The notes under the pieces are model-generated. The model was not told the DNA's origin and made no database searches. It saw only the letters and a list, made by a program, of their open reading frames with translations. Below, piece by piece: positions 9,259-16,785 of a DNA stretch of 64,000 nucleotides. The first letter of the stretch is position 1, and every line of letters starts with the position of its first letter. Position numbers and translations under genes: made by a program. Origin of the DNA: Chlamydiales bacterium STE3 (GTDB lineage: Bacteria; Chlamydiota; Chlamydiia; Chlamydiales; Parachlamydiaceae); NCBI GenBank assembly GCA_011125455.1, contig VKHO01000042.1:103463-167462 (forward strand), written 5' to 3'.

Positions 9259-9564
9259 CTACCAGCTAGCTTTTGTGACGCCTGGAATTTCTCCCTTAAG
9301 GGCTAATTCACGGAAAGTGAGTCTGGATAGTTTAAATTTACGTAGGAATCCTCTGGCTCTTCCTGTTAAAGAGCAGCGATTGCGCAAACGAATAATTGAA
9401 GAGTCGCGTGGCATTTTGTTCAATGCAATGCGTGCTTCTTGTCTTTCTTCTTCACTCAAATTTAGGTCAACGCTTCTTTTCTTAAGCTCTTGCCTTTTCT
9501 CCCATTTGAGTTTGACGGTTCTTTCTCGTCTTTTTTGTTTTTCTACTGATGACTTTTTTGCCAT
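9259..9564 (-). CDS. rpsN: 30S ribosomal protein S14
   Basis: uS14 is a small-subunit head protein. The 101-residue length and basic composition fit the longer, zinc-free form of S14; there are no paired CxxC motifs. The conserved C-terminus [28 protein letters not shown] and [11 protein letters not shown] is present (shown here in parts). It lies 9 bases downstream of rpmJ and ends in a strong terminator, so rpmJ-rpsN is a two-gene unit. From memory C. trachomatis has the same rpsN-rpmJ pairing next to rpmH-rnpA. Confidence 0.97.
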   Translation of the reverse strand: MAKKSSVEKQKRRERTVKLKWEKRQELKKRSVDLNLSEEERQEARIALNKMPRDSSIIRLRNRCSLTGRARGFLRKFKLSRLTFRELALKGEIPGVTKASW

Positions 9565-9573
9565 ATTAATCCT

Positions 9574-9732
9574 TTACGCAGATTTTTTTCGCGGAGCTTT
9601 TTTACGGGCTAATCCTTTTTGGCGCTGTTTGCGGTTAGGGTCTTTTTTGTTAATAACATAAAGACGACCTTTGCGACGCACCAAGATATCTCCTTTTGAA
9701 GGATCAGCTTTTACAGATGCTTTTACTTTCAT
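9574..9732 (-). CDS. rpmJ: 50S ribosomal protein L36
   Basis: bL36 is a small large-subunit protein. The start is the ATG at 9732 ([15 protein letters not shown]), where the chlamydial L36 begins; an open frame continues 19 codons upstream but with hydrophobic residues unlike L36. The core [25 protein letters not shown] sequence is intact (here [19 protein letters not shown]). At 52 residues it has a lysine/arginine-rich tail slightly longer than usual. It lacks the four zinc-binding residues of the C+ form and so is the zinc-free paralogue type. It is co-oriented with rpsN. Confidence 0.93.
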   Translation of the reverse strand: MKVKASVKADPSKGDILVRRKGRLYVINKKDPNRKQRQKGLARKKAPRKKSA

Positions 9733-9862
9733 GTCGCTTCCTATATTGAATATGAGCAGAAGTGTAACAAACCATGCGATTTCTCTCAAGCAGTAATTTC
9801 ATCTTGCTTTTTTTGCCTTTATAGAGGTATCCTAGTACCTAAAACAAATTCAAGGATTTACC

Positions 9863-10000
9863 GTGAAACGTACATTTCAACCAAGCAAGCGTCACCGCAA
9901 GAAAGTCTGCGGATTTCGTAAAAGAATGAAGACTGCTGATGGCAGAAAAATCATTAATCGCCGTCGTCGTCAAGGTCGCAAACAATTGACTAGAGTGTGA
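9863..10000 (+). CDS. rpmH: 50S ribosomal protein L34
   Basis: A 45-residue open frame begins with GTG at 9863 ([20 protein letters not shown]) and ends at 10000. The family signature KRTFQPS and the C-terminal [17 protein letters not shown] region are complete. bL34 lies in the exit-tunnel half of the large subunit. The stop overlaps the GTG start of rnpA by four bases, the classical rpmH-rnpA coupling found in most bacteria. The frame is too short for many gene finders and is easily missed. Confidence 0.95.
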   Translation: MKRTFQPSKRHRKKVCGFRKRMKTADGRKIINRRRRQGRKQLTRV

Positions 10001-10374
10001 GCCAAACTTACCCCAAATCTGCTCGGCTCCGCTATCGTCGCCAGTTCGAGCAGCTTGCTAGGTATGGTCATCGTTTAAAAGGTCAATGGATCATTGTTGA
10101 AGTAAGATTAACAAATAGATCAAAAAGTTATTGCGTGCCGAGACTCGGTATTACAGTCACAAAAAAATTTGGTAAAGCACATGATCGTAACCGATTTAAG
10201 AGAATCGTAAGAGAAGCTTTTCGCTGTTGTATAAATCTCTTGCCAAAAGGCCTCGATCTAAATGTGCGGCCAAATTATCTTCATAAAACTCATCCATTGC
10301 CTTTAAAAAAACAAGACATCGAAAAAGAGCTTTTAGAACTTATTACAGTGTATTCGTCACGTGTCTCTCAATGA
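9997..10374 (+). CDS. rnpA: Ribonuclease P protein component
   Basis: RnpA is the protein subunit that helps the RNase P RNA bind pre-tRNA leaders. The GTG start overlaps the rpmH stop (GTGA). Family residues are seen in [15 protein letters not shown] near the N-terminus, [20 protein letters not shown] in the middle and the RNR-motif helix [11 protein letters not shown], after which the beta strand [11 protein letters not shown] occupies the place of the usual DIVVIAR motif. The 125-residue length is normal. The gene runs into the UvrD-type helicase gene with a 14-base overlap. Confidence 0.95.
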   Translation: MSQTYPKSARLRYRRQFEQLARYGHRLKGQWIIVEVRLTNRSKSYCVPRLGITVTKKFGKAHDRNRFKRIVREAFRCCINLLPKGLDLNVRPNYLHKTHPLPLKKQDIEKELLELITVYSSRVSQ

Positions 10375-12319
10375 TGAACAAAAAAAAGCCGTTTACACTG
10401 TTGAGGGTAGGGTTCTTGTCCTAGCTGGAGCAGGAAGTGGTAAGACAAAAGTGTTGACTACACGTATTGCTCATCTTATTTTAAAACATCAGGTCTCTCC
10501 TCAAAGTATTCTGGGTCTTACTTTCACAAATAAAGCAGCCCAAGAAATGCGGCAGCGTATTGAAAAAATCCTCTCAAAAAAGCAAGCTAAAGAAATATGC
10601 CTTTCTACTTTTCACAGCTTTTGCATGAATATTTTAAAAGAGAATATCCACCATTTAGGCTTCACTCAGAATTTCAGCCTTTATGATGAAAAAGATGTGA
10701 TGCGCTTGGTAAAAATGATTGCGCGAGATCTTCTCGAACATGAAGGAGAGCTGCCTTCCTTAGCAGCAACGATGCAAATGATTACTCAAGCACGCAATAA
10801 AGGACAAGCCCCCCATCAGATGATAAAAACAGGCTCAAAATGGCATGATGAATTTGCGGAGACGGTTTTTTCTCGCCTGCAAGATAGCATGAGGGCATAT
10901 AATGCTGTTGATTTTGACCATTTGCTCTCCTTGACAGTTAATCTATTTGAAAGACATCCCGACGTGCTCGATCGCTACCAAGAGCGTTATCGTTTTATTA
11001 TGATTGACGAGTACCAAGATACAAATCCTGTGCAGTTCCGCCTAGCAGCTCTTTTATCTTCTAAGTATAACAACTTATGTGTCGTTGGAGATGATGATCA
11101 GGCTATTTATGGTTGGCGAGGCGCCGAGGTGAAAAATATTTTATCATTTGATCAGGCTTCTATTATTAAATTGGAGCAAAACTACCGTTCGACAGACACG
11201 ATTTTACAGGCTGCTAACGCGGTGATTAGCCACAATAAGGAGCGTTATCCAAAAGCTCTTTGGAGCCAAAGAGGAAAAGGTCCCTTAATTGAAGTGTTCG
11301 TTGCTCCAGGGGAAAAAGAAGAGGCAGAGGCTGTTGCAGGACGAATTGCCAAATTACGCGGGCAAGGAATTCCTTTTAACGAAATGGCCATTTTGTACCG
11401 TTCTAATGCGTTGTCTCGATCAATGGAACTTGCCTTAATGAAACAAAGTTGGCAGCAAAACGACAAGTGGATGACTGGTGTTCCCTTCCAAGTGTATGGC
11501 GGGACTGAGTTTTATGAAAGGCGGGAAGTAAAAGATCTTCTTGCCTATTTAAAAGTCATCATTAATCCCTTAGACCACGAGTCGCTCCTGCGTATCATTA
11601 ATCATCCAAGACGCGGCATTGGCGAAAAAGCATTAGATCATATGACCACTTTTAGTCGTAAAAAGAATGTTCCTCTCTGGGAAGTATTTAAAAGTGCTAA
11701 AGAGGGACAAGAGGATCTTTCTGAAAAAGCTAAAGAGAGTTTAAGAAATTTTATTGCGCTTTTAGAAGAGGCCGCATTGCGTTTTAAAAGTCGATCCCTT
11801 TCTGAAACTCTGGTGTGGTTAATAGAAAAAATTAACTTCAAAAAAGGGATTGAGGAAGACGTTAAAAGTGATAAAATGCGCCAATTTAAATGGGAGAATG
11901 TGGAGAGTTTTATCCAAGCTCTCAAAGATTACGAGCAGAATCCGCGAGCTTCTTTAAGAGAGTTTGTCTCCAATATGGCATTAGACATTCAGTTGGAGGA
12001 GTGGGCTGGTGAAAAAAATCGAGAGGATAAAGTGCATCTGATGACCTTCCACAGCGCTAAAGGCTTGGAGTTTGAGGTCTGTTTTTTGGTAGGTGTTGAG
12101 GATCATATTATTCCTCACGAGAAAAGCCTTAAAGAAAATGGTTTAGAGGAGGAGCGTCGCCTTATGTATGTCGCTTTGACTCGAGCAAAGACATATCTTA
12201 TACTAAGCATGGTTAAAGAAAGAAAGCGTCTAGGGAAAGATGCGGTGAGTCGTCCCTCTCGATTTCTGTTCGAAATTCCAAAGGAACTAATGCAGCCTAA
12301 AGCCTGGCATGAGATTTAG
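10361..12319 (+). CDS. UvrD/Rep/PcrA-type superfamily 1 DNA helicase
   Basis: The protein is an ATP-dependent 3'-5' DNA helicase of SF1A. All helicase motifs are visible: Q-motif LNDEQKKAV, Walker A AGAGSGKT (residues about 22-29), [13 protein letters not shown], motif [14 protein letters not shown], motif [18 protein letters not shown], motif IV LEQNYRS, motif [16 protein letters not shown] and motif [14 protein letters not shown]. At 652 residues it is at the short, Rep-like end and lacks the longer UvrD C-terminal tail. Translation starts at a GTG that overlaps rnpA by 14 bases. Roles in replication restart or nucleotide-excision repair both fit; which of uvrD, rep or pcrA is right cannot be settled here. 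Confidence 0.93.
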   Translation: MSLNDEQKKAVYTVEGRVLVLAGAGSGKTKVLTTRIAHLILKHQVSPQSILGLTFTNKAAQEMRQRIEKILSKKQAKEICLSTFHSFCMNILKENIHHLGFTQNFSLYDEKDVMRLVKMIARDLLEHEGELPSLAATMQMITQARNKGQAPHQMIKTGSKWHDEFAETVFSRLQDSMRAYNAVDFDHLLSLTVNLFERHPDVLDRYQERYRFIMIDEYQDTNPVQFRLAALLSSKYNNLCVVGDDDQAIYGWRGAEVKNILSFDQASIIKLEQNYRSTDTILQAANAVISHNKERYPKALWSQRGKGPLIEVFVAPGEKEEAEAVAGRIAKLRGQGIPFNEMAILYRSNALSRSMELALMKQSWQQNDKWMTGVPFQVYGGTEFYERREVKDLLAYLKVIINPLDHESLLRIINHPRRGIGEKALDHMTTFSRKKNVPLWEVFKSAKEGQEDLSEKAKESLRNFIALLEEAALRFKSRSLSETLVWLIEKINFKKGIEEDVKSDKMRQFKWENVESFIQALKDYEQNPRASLREFVSNMALDIQLEEWAGEKNREDKVHLMTFHSAKGLEFEVCFLVGVEDHIIPHEKSLKENGLEEERRLMYVALTRAKTYLILSMVKERKRLGKDAVSRPSRFLFEIPKELMQPKAWHEI

Positions 12320-12373
12320 TAGACCTCTTACATAACTTGCTTTGCTTGAAAAAATTGATCATTTTTGAGTGAA

Positions 12374-12431
12374 TTTATCGTTAAATTTTGAGAGCATATG
12401 AGTACATATGGTTGAAAAATTTAACGATAAA
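12374..12431. repeat. Perfect 16-bp inverted repeat between convergent genes
   Basis: TTTATCGTTAAATTTT at 12374-12389 is the exact reverse complement of 12416-12431, with a 26-base spacer that itself holds two CATATG palindromes four bases apart (12395-12410). The element lies between the convergent helicase and thioredoxin-fold genes. It could act as a bidirectional transcription end, but it is AT-rich and lacks a clear T-run after the stem. Confidence 0.75.
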
Positions 12432-12498
12432 GATGCCAAAAAGGGTAGTGTTAGCAAGTAGATGAAGTGATGCAAGCGGGCTAATGATGATAAGAGGG

Positions 12499-13506
12499 CT
12501 AAAGTTCGTGTTCGATATGGTTAATGAGTGCTAGGATATCGAACTGGAGCGGTGTTGGTGCTGAGTCGTGCGCATTTTTTGCAAATTGCAAAGCTTTTTC
12601 AATATTATTTTCATCGAGAAAAACTTGAGAGATCATCATATGAAGTCTCCAGAGATTCGCGGAGTCTTGATTGCCAAATTTTTCTATATAACTAAGTAAA
12701 GGAAGAATGGCACGTTCAACAGAGTAATTTTCTTGGCCCATCTCTCTTGCGTAAGTCTCGAAATCTATAACTGCGATTTCATAATGAGCCATTTTTGTGT
12801 TTTTAGGATCTTTAGCGAGGAGTGTTTGCTTGATAATAGAAGCTTCCGTTTGGTAGAGTTGCCCTTCTTTGGCGAGTTGTCGATAACGTTCTAAAAGAAA
12901 AAAAAGGTTATCGTTACACCTGATGCCAGAGTGCATAATCCGCAGTGCATCATCAAGGCGGCAAAGCTCCTGAGCTTTGCCGTAAAGAGTGATAAGCTCT
13001 TTGGATGAAAAGGGACGCTGGCCGAGTTTTGAAACGGTTTGTTTATAAGCTTTTGAAGCGTTAACCTTTTGTAAGAGATAATCTGCATAAGCCTTCCCAC
13101 CACCTGGCCGGTATCCAGTTGTTTCAATGGGTTGTTGCTCTTCATCGAGAATAATGACTGTTGGATAGCCTTTCACTTTGAATTTTTGCTGTAGTTCCTT
13201 GTTTTGTTTTGCAACTTGAGGATCAAGTTTAGATTTCATAGGGAAATCCAACACAACAAAAACAAACTGATTGCGTGCTTTTTCAGCGAACTCAGAAGTA
13301 TTCAAAACCTCATTTTCCAATTTATGGCACCAGCCACACCAATCTGACCCCGTAAAAAAAAGAAATAGAGGTTTTTCCTGCTTTCTCGCTTGCTCAACAG
13401 CTTGATCGTAATTGGTGAGCCAGTGGAGCTTTGATGAGGAATCAATTGCTTGAGCTTGCTGGTAAAAACCTAGTAAAAGACTTAAGGACATAAGCCATTT
13501 TAGCAT
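12499..13506 (-). CDS. Secreted thioredoxin-fold disulfide protein
   Basis: A signal peptide (hydrophobic residues about 5-18, probable cleavage after AQA at 20) sends this 335-residue protein to the periplasm. Residues about 30-150 form a thioredoxin-like domain with FFTGSDWCGWCHKLENEV; the redox pair is C57 and C60 in a CGWC motif, and the cis-proline loop is KGYPTVIIL. The C-terminal half (about residues 165-335) is helical and looks TPR-like. It probably reduces or isomerises disulfides of envelope proteins, which are abundant in chlamydial outer membranes. From memory a homologous predicted disulfide isomerase lies beside rnpA-rpmH in C. trachomatis, supporting synteny. Confidence 0.85.
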   Translation of the reverse strand: MLKWLMSLSLLLGFYQQAQAIDSSSKLHWLTNYDQAVEQARKQEKPLFLFFTGSDWCGWCHKLENEVLNTSEFAEKARNQFVFVVLDFPMKSKLDPQVAKQNKELQQKFKVKGYPTVIILDEEQQPIETTGYRPGGGKAYADYLLQKVNASKAYKQTVSKLGQRPFSSKELITLYGKAQELCRLDDALRIMHSGIRCNDNLFFLLERYRQLAKEGQLYQTEASIIKQTLLAKDPKNTKMAHYEIAVIDFETYAREMGQENYSVERAILPLLSYIEKFGNQDSANLWRLHMMISQVFLDENNIEKALQFAKNAHDSAPTPLQFDILALINHIEHEL

Positions 13507-13798
13507 CTGATTTTTCCTTAGTTTTATTTTTTTAGCATCTTGAATTGTAACTTGAACTTATCGATAAAATAATGTAACGTAGTTTGCCAATCAACGTTAG
13601 TGCGAACCAGGCGTTGTTAAGAAGTTTTCTTAAATTTAAAAACGTAAGCAGTTTATTGCTTTAAGTAGCTTCTTAGAGGACTTAGGCGCCTTGTGAACTT
13701 GGTTATCGACATCATCTTGCCTATGCTCTTTAATAAACGCAAAGGGAGGATTTTGTGATATCCTAATTTCTTTTAATCCTATGTAACTACCCATAATT
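13507..13798. other. Intergenic region without recognisable gene
   Basis: About 290 bases separate the divergent thioredoxin-fold and Tsr3-like genes. No open frame with a plausible start, RNA gene or strong hairpin is visible. Promoters for both genes should lie here, but I cannot point to convincing -35/-10 pairs. Confidence 0.5.
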
Positions 13799-14266
13799 AT
13801 GCAATCTTTTCCACCAACTTTTATCTTGAGGCATCGTAGGGAAAATCTTAAGAAATGCAGCCTCTCTGGTTTGGAAAAAAGAGAAGATATGCGCTTTTTC
13901 TCCTATCCAATCTCTGTTCTGCCCCCATTAGATCAGCATATTCTTTTAGTCATGGAAGGAGCCGAGGAGTTATGTGTCGCTGATGCCGACTATGGACTTC
14001 TTATCCTCGACTCGACATGGCGTTACCTAAATAAGATGGTGCAATTTGTTGAAAAGGATAGCGTGGTCGTAAAGAGAACTCTGCCCAGCTTGTTTAAGAC
14101 GGCATACCCTAGAAGACAAGAAGACTGCGTTGATCCTGAAAGGGGACTTTCTTCAATCGAAGCTCTCTATGTGGCTTATCATTTACTTGGTAGGGATACA
14201 ACACAACTCTTAGACACCTATTATTGGAAAGATCAATTTCAGCAAATTAACTCTCATTTATTGTAA
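13799..14266 (+). CDS. Tsr3/DUF367-like aminocarboxypropyltransferase homologue
   Basis: The 155-residue protein resembles Tsr3, the archaeal/eukaryotic SAM-dependent enzyme that adds an aminocarboxypropyl group to a pseudouridine in small-subunit rRNA. Family landmarks are in order: an N-terminal KKCS motif (19-22) where Tsr3 has a DPKKCTG-like turn, LSPLD-like VLPPLDQ (40-46), LLILDSTW (67-74) for the family's VVDCSW, RTLPSLFKTAYPRR (93-106) for RLLPxLxAANPVNYG, GLSSIEALYVAYHLLG (116-131) for LSxVEALAAALxIxG, and a final YYWKDQFQQIN. The match is by motif order and spacing, not by search. Key residues differ (Cys to Ser in DSTW), so activity is uncertain. The AGCS symporter gene follows 69 bases downstream. 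Confidence 0.7.
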   Translation: MQSFPPTFILRHRRENLKKCSLSGLEKREDMRFFSYPISVLPPLDQHILLVMEGAEELCVADADYGLLILDSTWRYLNKMVQFVEKDSVVVKRTLPSLFKTAYPRRQEDCVDPERGLSSIEALYVAYHLLGRDTTQLLDTYYWKDQFQQINSHLL

Positions 14267-14335
14267 GAATCTCTTTACTTTTAGCTTATAATTACATAAA
14301 ATTATTTCTTTTATATTTTATTTTGAAGTGTTAAA

Positions 14336-15685
14336 ATGATTGATCAGGTATTCAGTATTCTTGCGAATTTCGAAGATCTATTATGGGCATACGTTGGGTT
14401 TCCCCTAATGGTGATTTTCGGTATCTACCTCACCTTTAAAAGCGGCTTTGCACAACTTCGTAAATTGCCTGATTCAGCTAAAACGTTCATTGGTTTTTTT
14501 ACCTTAAGAGAAAAAAATTCCCGAGGCGTCCATCCTTTGAAAGTCTTTTTTGCCGGTGTTGGAGGATGTGTTGGCGTGGGGAACGTCGTCGGCATTTGCT
14601 CAGCCGTACAGATCGGCGGCCCGGGAGCCCTCTTCTGGATCTGGGTGACGGCCATTTTCGGCATGATTTTAAAATATGCTGAAGTTTACCTTGGTATTCG
14701 CTTTAGAGAACCGAACAAAGAGGGGGGCTATAATGGTGGGCCCATGTACTTCTTAAAAAGAGCCTTTAAGACGGGATTTTTTCCCGCGCTTACAGCATTT
14801 TTGCTCTGCATCTATGGTGTAGAAATTTTGCAGTTTAGTCTGGTTGTGCACTCCGTGAGTTATAATTGGAGTATTCATCCGCTAGTCGTGACTCTCATCT
14901 TACTCGTTCTCGTTTTGTTTGCCGGGACGGGGGGAGTTAAAAGAGTTGGTAACATTTCTACGGCTGTTGTGCCTGTTTTCGTTATTCTTTACATGGGAAT
15001 GGGTGGATGGATCATTTTAAATAATCTCAACGCCGTTCCCGAAATGATAGCGATGGTTTTTGAGAGTGCTTTTTCAGGCCATGCCGCTTTTGGTGGATTC
15101 GTTGGAAGCACGATGTTAGTCACAATTTCTCAAGGAATTAGAAGAGGCTGTTATACGGGTGATGTCGGTGTGGGTTATGCTTCGATTATCAATAGTGAAA
15201 CCTCTGTACAAATGCCTGAAAAACAAGCTTCTTTGGAATTTTTGGGCATCTTTTTAGATACGTTCTTTATTTGCACGACAAGTGTGATGTTAATTTTGAT
15301 CACTGGGGTTTGGCAAGAGCCATTGGAAATGGATCTGCTCGTTCAGATGGCTTTGGGGCAGTACTTCCCTTATATGACCTTCTTTATGCCCTTCTTCTTG
15401 TTTCTCTTAGGGTATTCCACTATTAATGCCTATTTCTGTGCTGGTTTAAAATGCGCAGAATACCTTTCCCCGAGAAGAGGAAAAATTGTCTATAGCATTT
15501 ATGCGGCTGTCGCTCTTTTTGCCTTTTCTTTTGTGGATGTGATGCAAGCTCAGTCTGTCATGGCGATTGCAGGGGGACTGCTTCTTGTGATTAACTTATG
15601 GGGTATTTTTAAACTGCGCGATGAAATCAGCTACGATGCAGTCACTACTACATACACTCAGCTAAGTGGCGTATCTGTAGATTAA
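14336..15685 (+). CDS. Alanine/glycine:Na+ symporter (AGCS family)
   Basis: This 449-residue carrier has about 10-11 membrane helices. Typical AGCS motifs are GIYLTFKSGFAQLR near residue 30, GVGGCVGVGNVVG (residues about 79-91), the GGPGALFWIWVTAIFGM segment, EGGYNGGPMYFLK and SQGIRRGCYTGDVGVGYASI (in the second half). The family imports small neutral amino acids, mainly alanine or glycine, with sodium. Its substrate could also be D-alanine for cell-wall synthesis, as the old dagA name for chlamydial members suggests. It may share a transcript with the Tsr3-like gene upstream. A hairpin at 15699 follows the stop. Confidence 0.92.
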   Translation: MIDQVFSILANFEDLLWAYVGFPLMVIFGIYLTFKSGFAQLRKLPDSAKTFIGFFTLREKNSRGVHPLKVFFAGVGGCVGVGNVVGICSAVQIGGPGALFWIWVTAIFGMILKYAEVYLGIRFREPNKEGGYNGGPMYFLKRAFKTGFFPALTAFLLCIYGVEILQFSLVVHSVSYNWSIHPLVVTLILLVLVLFAGTGGVKRVGNISTAVVPVFVILYMGMGGWIILNNLNAVPEMIAMVFESAFSGHAAFGGFVGSTMLVTISQGIRRGCYTGDVGVGYASIINSETSVQMPEKQASLEFLGIFLDTFFICTTSVMLILITGVWQEPLEMDLLVQMALGQYFPYMTFFMPFFLFLLGYSTINAYFCAGLKCAEYLSPRRGKIVYSIYAAVALFAFSFVDVMQAQSVMAIAGGLLLVINLWGIFKLRDEISYDAVTTTYTQLSGVSVD

Positions 15686-15698
15686 CCAAGGTTTGGTT

Positions 15699-15718
15699 GG
15701 CATGATTGAAATCATGCC
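15699..15718 (+). terminator. Hairpin after the AGCS symporter gene
   Basis: GGCATGATT at 15699-15707 pairs perfectly with AATCATGCC at 15710-15718, giving a tight stem of eight to nine pairs. It follows the symporter stop by 13 bases. There is no T-run behind it, so termination efficiency is doubtful. Confidence 0.5.
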
Positions 15719-15759
15719 CTCAAAAGAGTTACCCAACATCTTTTAAAAACTTTAATGCG

Positions 15760-16170
15760 CTCTTTGAAAAAGGCGCATCTTTCCCCAACCGCTGTGTTTT
15801 AAGTCAGCACAAAGACTTGGGACCACCTCAGAAGTGCCATAAAGCCCGGATTCTAACCATTTTTTTAAGACTTTCGGCTAGATAGGCTTGAAGAAAGGTG
15901 CCCGCAAAAAATCGCCTGCTCCTCTTGTGTCTTTTGCTATTACCTTAAATGCTGGAATTTGTAGGAGCTGTTTACCTTTAGTTCCGACAAAAACGCATGC
16001 GGTGCTTAAAGTGGCCAAGGACTTGGACGAAATTTTCAGCGCTCTCATCGAGAATTTGGCTTGCTGGCGTCCCGCATTTCTGTAATAGTTGATCGAATTC
16101 TTCCCTACTGCTTGTTTCCATACCTTTTTTTAAGGTACGGTGTCGATAAAAGCTCCACTCCTAGGAAATG
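15760..16170 (-). pseudogene. Relic of a PfkB-family carbohydrate kinase
   Basis: The region looks empty on the plus strand but, read on the minus strand, holds pieces of the C-terminal half of a ribokinase/PfkB-type sugar or nucleoside kinase in different frames. One frame from 16121 reads FDQLLQKCGTPASQILDES then ENFVQVLGHFK; the next frame continues VFVGTKGKQLLQIPAF and KVIAKDTRGAGDFLRA, which contains the DTxGAGD anion-hole/catalytic motif of the family; a further piece has GLYGTSEVVP. Stops and at least one frameshift separate the parts, and no N-terminal half is present. This is a decayed gene beside pgsA. Ends are approximate. Confidence 0.6.
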
Positions 16171-16197
16171 TAAGATCAAGAAGGGGGGCTTCTATCT

Positions 16198-16785
16198 TTA
16201 GTCATTGAGGACTTTATGAACATAACTTCGATTGGCATAAATGTAATCGATGCCAGAGTAAATTGTATAGGAGGCCGCCATGGCTGCGATGATTGTGCTA
16301 TAGATAGTGAGCTGATCTTTGGTTGTAAAGCCAGTGCTTTCCAAAATCATGAGGAAAATAATCAATATGGATGCAATGCCCTGAATGACAGCTTTTATTT
16401 TTCCGCTTATGCGGGCAGCCAAAATGAGTCCTTTAAAGGCGCAAATCGTTCTTAAAGTACTAATAAGAGAATCTCTATAAAGAAAAATAAACAGAATCCA
16501 AATTGGAATTGAGACAGGGGGAAGTGTAAAGGTGAGAAACATGGAAATACGGTAGATGCTGTCTGCCATAGGGTCTAAAATTTTTCCTAAATCTGTCACC
16601 TTATTGTATTTTCGGGCAATGTACCCATCAAAAACATCCGTAAATTCTGCTGTGATTAGTAGAGCTAGTAGTATCCAGGGCATTACCCATGGGGAGATGC
16701 CTAGGGTTGAGTAGGTGCTGTAAACAAATAAAAAAATCGGGCCAACAAAAACTCTAAATAACGTATAGTAGTGTGCAGGACTCAT
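16198..16785 (-). CDS. pgsA: CDP-diacylglycerol-glycerol-3-phosphate phosphatidyltransferase
   Basis: PgsA makes phosphatidylglycerophosphate, the precursor of phosphatidylglycerol, at the inner membrane. The 195-residue protein has the CDP-alcohol phosphatidyltransferase signature DGYIARKYNKVTDLGKILDP followed by MAD (residues about 53-75), in which the Asp residues bind metal and the CDP moiety. Four to five membrane helices flank it. The start overlaps the glgA stop by four bases (ATGA), so it is translated after glgA. From memory C. trachomatis has the same pgsA-glgA neighbourhood. A PSS or cardiolipin synthase of the same superfamily cannot be excluded, but size and context favour PgsA. 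Confidence 0.88.
   Translation of the reverse strand: MSPAHYYTLFRVFVGPIFLFVYSTYSTLGISPWVMPWILLALLITAEFTDVFDGYIARKYNKVTDLGKILDPMADSIYRISMFLTFTLPPVSIPIWILFIFLYRDSLISTLRTICAFKGLILAARISGKIKAVIQGIASILIIFLMILESTGFTTKDQLTIYSTIIAAMAASYTIYSGIDYIYANRSYVHKVLND

Noticed and set aside
9275..9661. 128-codon plus-strand frame opposite rpsN and rpmJ.
   Set aside because: It is a shadow of two certain ribosomal protein genes on the other strand.
9863..10374. Possible replication-origin region because rpmH-rnpA is present.
   Set aside because: No dnaA gene, DnaA-box cluster or other origin-linked genes are visible; in Chlamydiae rpmH-rnpA need not be next to the origin.
15888..16085. Plus-strand 65-codon frame after the AGCS gene.
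   Set aside because: It has no ribosome site, and the opposite strand carries recognisable PfkB kinase segments.
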